DNA from: an uncultured Lachnospiraceae bacterium | GTDB taxonomy: Bacteria > Bacillota > Clostridia > Lachnospirales > Lachnospiraceae | Direction of reading: 5' to 3' | Length of the DNA: 6,623 nucleotides | Assembly: GCA_958446555.1 (NCBI GenBank) | Contig: CAUCWU010000142.1 | Location: forward strand, 1 to 6,623 | Shown here: positions 4,199 through 6,623 of the stretch, piece after piece | Numbering within the stretch: position 1 is the stretch's first letter | Layout: each line of letters begins with the position of its first letter | Notes under the pieces: generated by a model | The model's input: only the letters and a program-made list of their open reading frames with translations | The model's database searches: none | Told to the model about the DNA's origin: nothing | Position numbers and translations under genes: made by a program

Positions 4199-6093
4199 GC
4201 GCACACCTCCTCTACACCATCTTTGTTTACCCGATAATATTTTCCCTGTATCTCAAACAACTGCGCATATCGGCCATTTAAGCAAATCAGCTCATCATGT
4301 GTTCCCTGCTCAATGATCGTTCCATTCTCTAACAGCAAAATACGATCACAAAAACGCGTGCTTGCCAGTCGATGTGAAATAAATACTGATGTTCGTCCTT
4401 CCACCATCTCCATATATTTCTGATAAATCTGCTGCTCGGCTAATGGGTCTAGTGCTGCTGTCGGCTCATCTAAAAGAAGCATCGGTGCATTTTTATATAG
4501 CGCACGCGCCATCCAAAGTTTCTGGTTTTCTCCTCCGGAAAGTGCGATTCCATCATCAAGAATACTAGCACCAAGCGGTGTATCTTCTTTTTGAGGCAAG
4601 CTGCTAACTTTTTGCCATAGTCCGGAAAGCGTTAAACATTCACGCACCCGCTCACGGTCAATGTGTGTTCCAACATCGGATGCCACATTCTGGGCAATAG
4701 TCATAGGTAGAAGCTTTACATCCTGAAAAACAACTGCAAGCAATGAAAAATATTCCTCTTTACTATATTCTTCCTGTGGTCTTCCATTGATAAAAATCGT
4801 ACCCTGCGTTGGACGATACAGTCCACAAAGAAGTTTTACAAGCGTTGATTTACCAGCACCATTCAGACCGACAAGTGCGATTCGTTCACCTTGGCGCAGC
4901 GTGACATTGATATCCTTTATGGTAGGTTTTGTGCTGCCCGGATAGGTAAAGCCTACATGCTCCAGACGAATTTCAACTGCATCGCCTGCTAATTTATGCG
5001 CTGCCTTGTCTTTTGTTTCTGATTTTTCATTGATACTGTTGTCTTTTTTAGAAATAGTTCCACGAAAAGATGATTTTTCCCATGAGCACAGAAACTGGCG
5101 AAGACGTGAATAGTCAAAGCTTAGCCGTCCCAGTTTTTCTCTGCTGTCAAGAAGTGCGCTGCATGCCTCTTGACAGCTTGCCGCAATCGCTGTATACCAG
5201 ACAAAATCTGAAACTGCCATATTGCCATTTATGATTTTCCAAATAAAATAAAGGTAGATTCCAAAATCACGTATAAAGCAAAAAGCTGCATCGCAAATAT
5301 TAACTGCAAAATAGCCGTTCTCCCAATGCTTCACGTAGCCGTCAGCTGTTGCCTGTTCTCTATGAAAAATGGCAGTCAGCCACCCAGTCAGATCATACAT
5401 GCGAATGTCCTTGCCTCCGGCTAAATCACAGGCGCACTCCTCCACATATTTCATCTTTCGGCTTGCCTTATCTGCTTTGGGGCGAAGTTGTCTGTCAAAC
5501 GCTGCCGCACGCTCCTTTAAACCTAAAATCAATAGTGCAGGTACCCATACAAGAAGTACAGCTACAATGCTTTGTCTTATTAAAATCGCACTGTATAAGA
5601 CAAGTCCTGCTACAGCAGTCAAAAAACGCTGCCAAATCATGGAGCCATCACGCAGAACGGAATTGTTTCGATACAGCGAGTCAAATACTGCATGTGCATC
5701 ATCATTAAATTTTTTGCTTTCTAACACATCATAATCTACGTACAGTCTTTTCTTTAGCATACGCAGATTAAAATCATCCTCAAATGGTCCCTGCATACGT
5801 TTTATGTAGGCATCAAGTGCGCTTTTTATCATGTTTCCCATTGCCAAAATAAGAATCAATGTACCCACCTGCAGCACAAGCTGCTTTAATTCAATATGTG
5901 CCTCCAAACCACAAAGCACCTGCTTGGGAAGTCTCGCATTTAAAAGTGGAAGCCCCACGGCAATTATAGAGAGGGCAATCACCGCTGCCGCCATGCGCGG
6001 CTCACGCCTAAACTGCTCCTTCCAGTGCCATGCAGCATTAGAAGTGAATGTGTATGTGCCATTCGTTTTCATTTCAATTTTCTCTTTACTCAT
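4195..6093 (-). CDS. ABC exporter half-transporter, fused membrane and ATPase domains (first of pair)
   Basis: This 632-residue partner of the following ABC gene has the same exporter layout. Hydrophobic segments lie near residues 36-52, 72-89, 158-172, 176-192 and 274-288. An AGGKDIRMY motif (225-233) matches the KAGKDIRIF of its partner. A charged, low-complexity linker rich in Lys, Glu and Asp (about 341-370) precedes the ATPase. ATPase motifs: TYPG A-loop, Walker A GLNGAGKST (409-417), Q-loop VFQDVK (Q457), signature LSGGENQ (518-524), Walker B LLLDEP (540-545) with catalytic Glu, and switch His in ISHRL (H574). Both members keep the catalytic Glu and a canonical signature, unlike many heterodimeric exporters with one degenerate site. 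The start is uncertain. ATG at 6093 follows GGTGA at 5 nt and gives an 8-nt overlap with the glycosyltransferase gene. ATG at 6105 is an in-frame alternative adding four residues. Substrate cannot be deduced. Confidence 0.93.
   Translation of the reverse strand: MSKEKIEMKTNGTYTFTSNAAWHWKEQFRREPRMAAAVIALSIIAVGLPLLNARLPKQVLCGLEAHIELKQLVLQVGTLILILAMGNMIKSALDAYIKRMQGPFEDDFNLRMLKKRLYVDYDVLESKKFNDDAHAVFDSLYRNNSVLRDGSMIWQRFLTAVAGLVLYSAILIRQSIVAVLLVWVPALLILGLKERAAAFDRQLRPKADKASRKMKYVEECACDLAGGKDIRMYDLTGWLTAIFHREQATADGYVKHWENGYFAVNICDAAFCFIRDFGIYLYFIWKIINGNMAVSDFVWYTAIAASCQEACSALLDSREKLGRLSFDYSRLRQFLCSWEKSSFRGTISKKDNSINEKSETKDKAAHKLAGDAVEIRLEHVGFTYPGSTKPTIKDINVTLRQGERIALVGLNGAGKSTLVKLLCGLYRPTQGTIFINGRPQEEYSKEEYFSLLAVVFQDVKLLPMTIAQNVASDVGTHIDRERVRECLTLSGLWQKVSSLPQKEDTPLGASILDDGIALSGGENQKLWMARALYKNAPMLLLDEPTAALDPLAEQQIYQKYMEMVEGRTSVFISHRLASTRFCDRILLLENGTIIEQGTHDELICLNGRYAQLFEIQGKYYRVNKDGVEEVCA
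4206..4212 (-). promoter_or_regulatory. Ribosome binding site that decides the start of the second ABC gene
   Basis: GAGGAGG on the minus strand lies inside the final codons of the upstream ABC gene and 7 nt before the ATG of the ATGA overlap. It rules out the GTG two codons earlier as the main start. Confidence 0.8.
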
Positions 6094-6623
6094 GTAACTC
6101 ACCATCCATCCTTACGACTTCCTTTCCCTTTTCTAAGTCCCACAGCATTGCAAGTAAAATCATGCGCTTGAATGGTTTTAAATTCGTGAGGATATAGCAA
6201 AGATACTTCTGCGACTCTGACTGAAAAAGTTCATACTGCTCTTTTATAAATGTATCATTCGGATCATTTTCCTTCACTGTGTAAGTATATACACGTATCA
6301 TCCACATCACCAGTGCATACGCATTTTCCTGTTCTAGCTCTGGAAAATCGCGTTTCGCATCTTTATATCGCTTGATTACTGAATCCAGCTCATCTACTCT
6401 TTTTTGATGAGAATTTGTATTAACAATACTATCTTTACGAATATAATAATTATATTTACTTTCAGGCAAGTACACTAATTTTTCTGTTTTTCTAATCAAA
6501 TCATACATTACACTAATATCCTCGTATATTACTCCAATTGGAAAATATACACCCTGAAATAATTTTCTTTTATATAATTTATTCCACACATAGTTTTGAA
6601 TTTTCCTATCAAACAGTAATTCT
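6086..6623 (-). CDS. Family 2 glycosyltransferase, C-terminal part (5' end outside window)
   Basis: The frame is open to the window edge and yields 178 residues, starting ELLFDRKIQNYVWNKLYKRKLF, so the gene begins beyond 6623; a GTG at 6589 is internal and not a start. The WNKLYKRKLF segment, then FPIGVIYEDI with an acidic ED pair, then YNYYIRKDSIVN, is the typical end of a GT-A fold family 2 glycosyltransferase, as in EpsJ-like and capsule/teichoic-type enzymes. The ED pair is the expected catalytic-base region. These enzymes transfer a sugar from a nucleotide-sugar donor at the cytoplasmic face of the membrane. The donor-binding DxD part lies outside the window. The last about 120 residues are helical and not diagnostic. 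The stop overlaps the next ABC gene by 8 nt (ATGAGTAA) if that gene starts at 6093. By hand count 6421-6600 is about 23% GC against about 38% for 6121-6360. Acceptor and product unknown. Confidence 0.85.
   Translation of the reverse strand, partial: ELLFDRKIQNYVWNKLYKRKLFQGVYFPIGVIYEDISVMYDLIRKTEKLVYLPESKYNYYIRKDSIVNTNSHQKRVDELDSVIKRYKDAKRDFPELEQENAYALVMWMIRVYTYTVKENDPNDTFIKEQYELFQSESQKYLCYILTNLKPFKRMILLAMLWDLEKGKEVVRMDGELHE

Noticed and set aside
4199..4204. A GTG start at 4204 for the second ABC gene
   Set aside because: The GAGGAGG site ends one nucleotide before it, too close for initiation. ATG at 4198 has the proper 7-nt spacing and the ATGA overlap.
6587..6589. GTG at 6589 as the start of the glycosyltransferase
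   Set aside because: The frame stays open upstream and continues the conserved family motif (NYVWNKLYKR), so this GTG is an internal Val codon.

Overview
The window looks like chromosomal DNA from a low-to-mid GC Gram-positive anaerobe, most likely Clostridia of the Lachnospiraceae type. The grounds are strong AAGGAGG-type ribosome binding sites, sigma-A-like promoters, a short class I mannose-6-phosphate isomerase of the Bacillota type, and a thymidine kinase with the GAMGSSKT P-loop that I associate with clostridia. No tRNA, rRNA, CRISPR array, transposase or phage gene is visible.

Layout. (1) Positions 1-1353, minus strand: a two-gene sugar-phosphate operon, manA (mannose-6-phosphate isomerase) followed after 17 nt by a ROK-family sugar kinase. 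The kinase runs off the left edge, and its last 18 visible residues no longer look like the family. (2) Positions 1354-1731: a divergent intergenic region with a well-formed promoter for manA, another for the thymidine kinase gene, a perfect 8-bp inverted repeat at the manA transcript start, and between the promoters a long imperfect inverted repeat (1426-1669) that no gene explains. (3) Positions 1732-2304, plus strand: type II thymidine kinase (tdk), followed by a hairpin terminator whose T-tract overlaps the stop codon of the convergent gene. (4) Positions 2357-6623, minus strand: the end of an operon made of a family 2 glycosyltransferase (5' end outside the window) and two full-length ABC exporter half-transporters. 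The genes are joined by short overlaps, including an ATGA stop/start overlap between the exporters.

How the genes work together. ManA plus a ROK hexokinase-type enzyme would convert free mannose or fructose to fructose-6-phosphate for glycolysis. Tdk is a stand-alone deoxythymidine salvage enzyme. The two ABC proteins almost certainly form one heterodimeric exporter. Coupling to a glycosyltransferase suggests export of, or protection from, a glycosylated or surface molecule, but the substrate cannot be read from this window.

The most interesting unexplained signal is the 244-bp inverted-repeat region between manA and tdk. Its core arms (1502-1548 and 1588-1634) pair over 33 positions in six blocks around an AT-rich centre holding a TATAAT. 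It could be a long-hairpin RNA, a degenerate MITE-like element, or two divergent copies of a structured leader.
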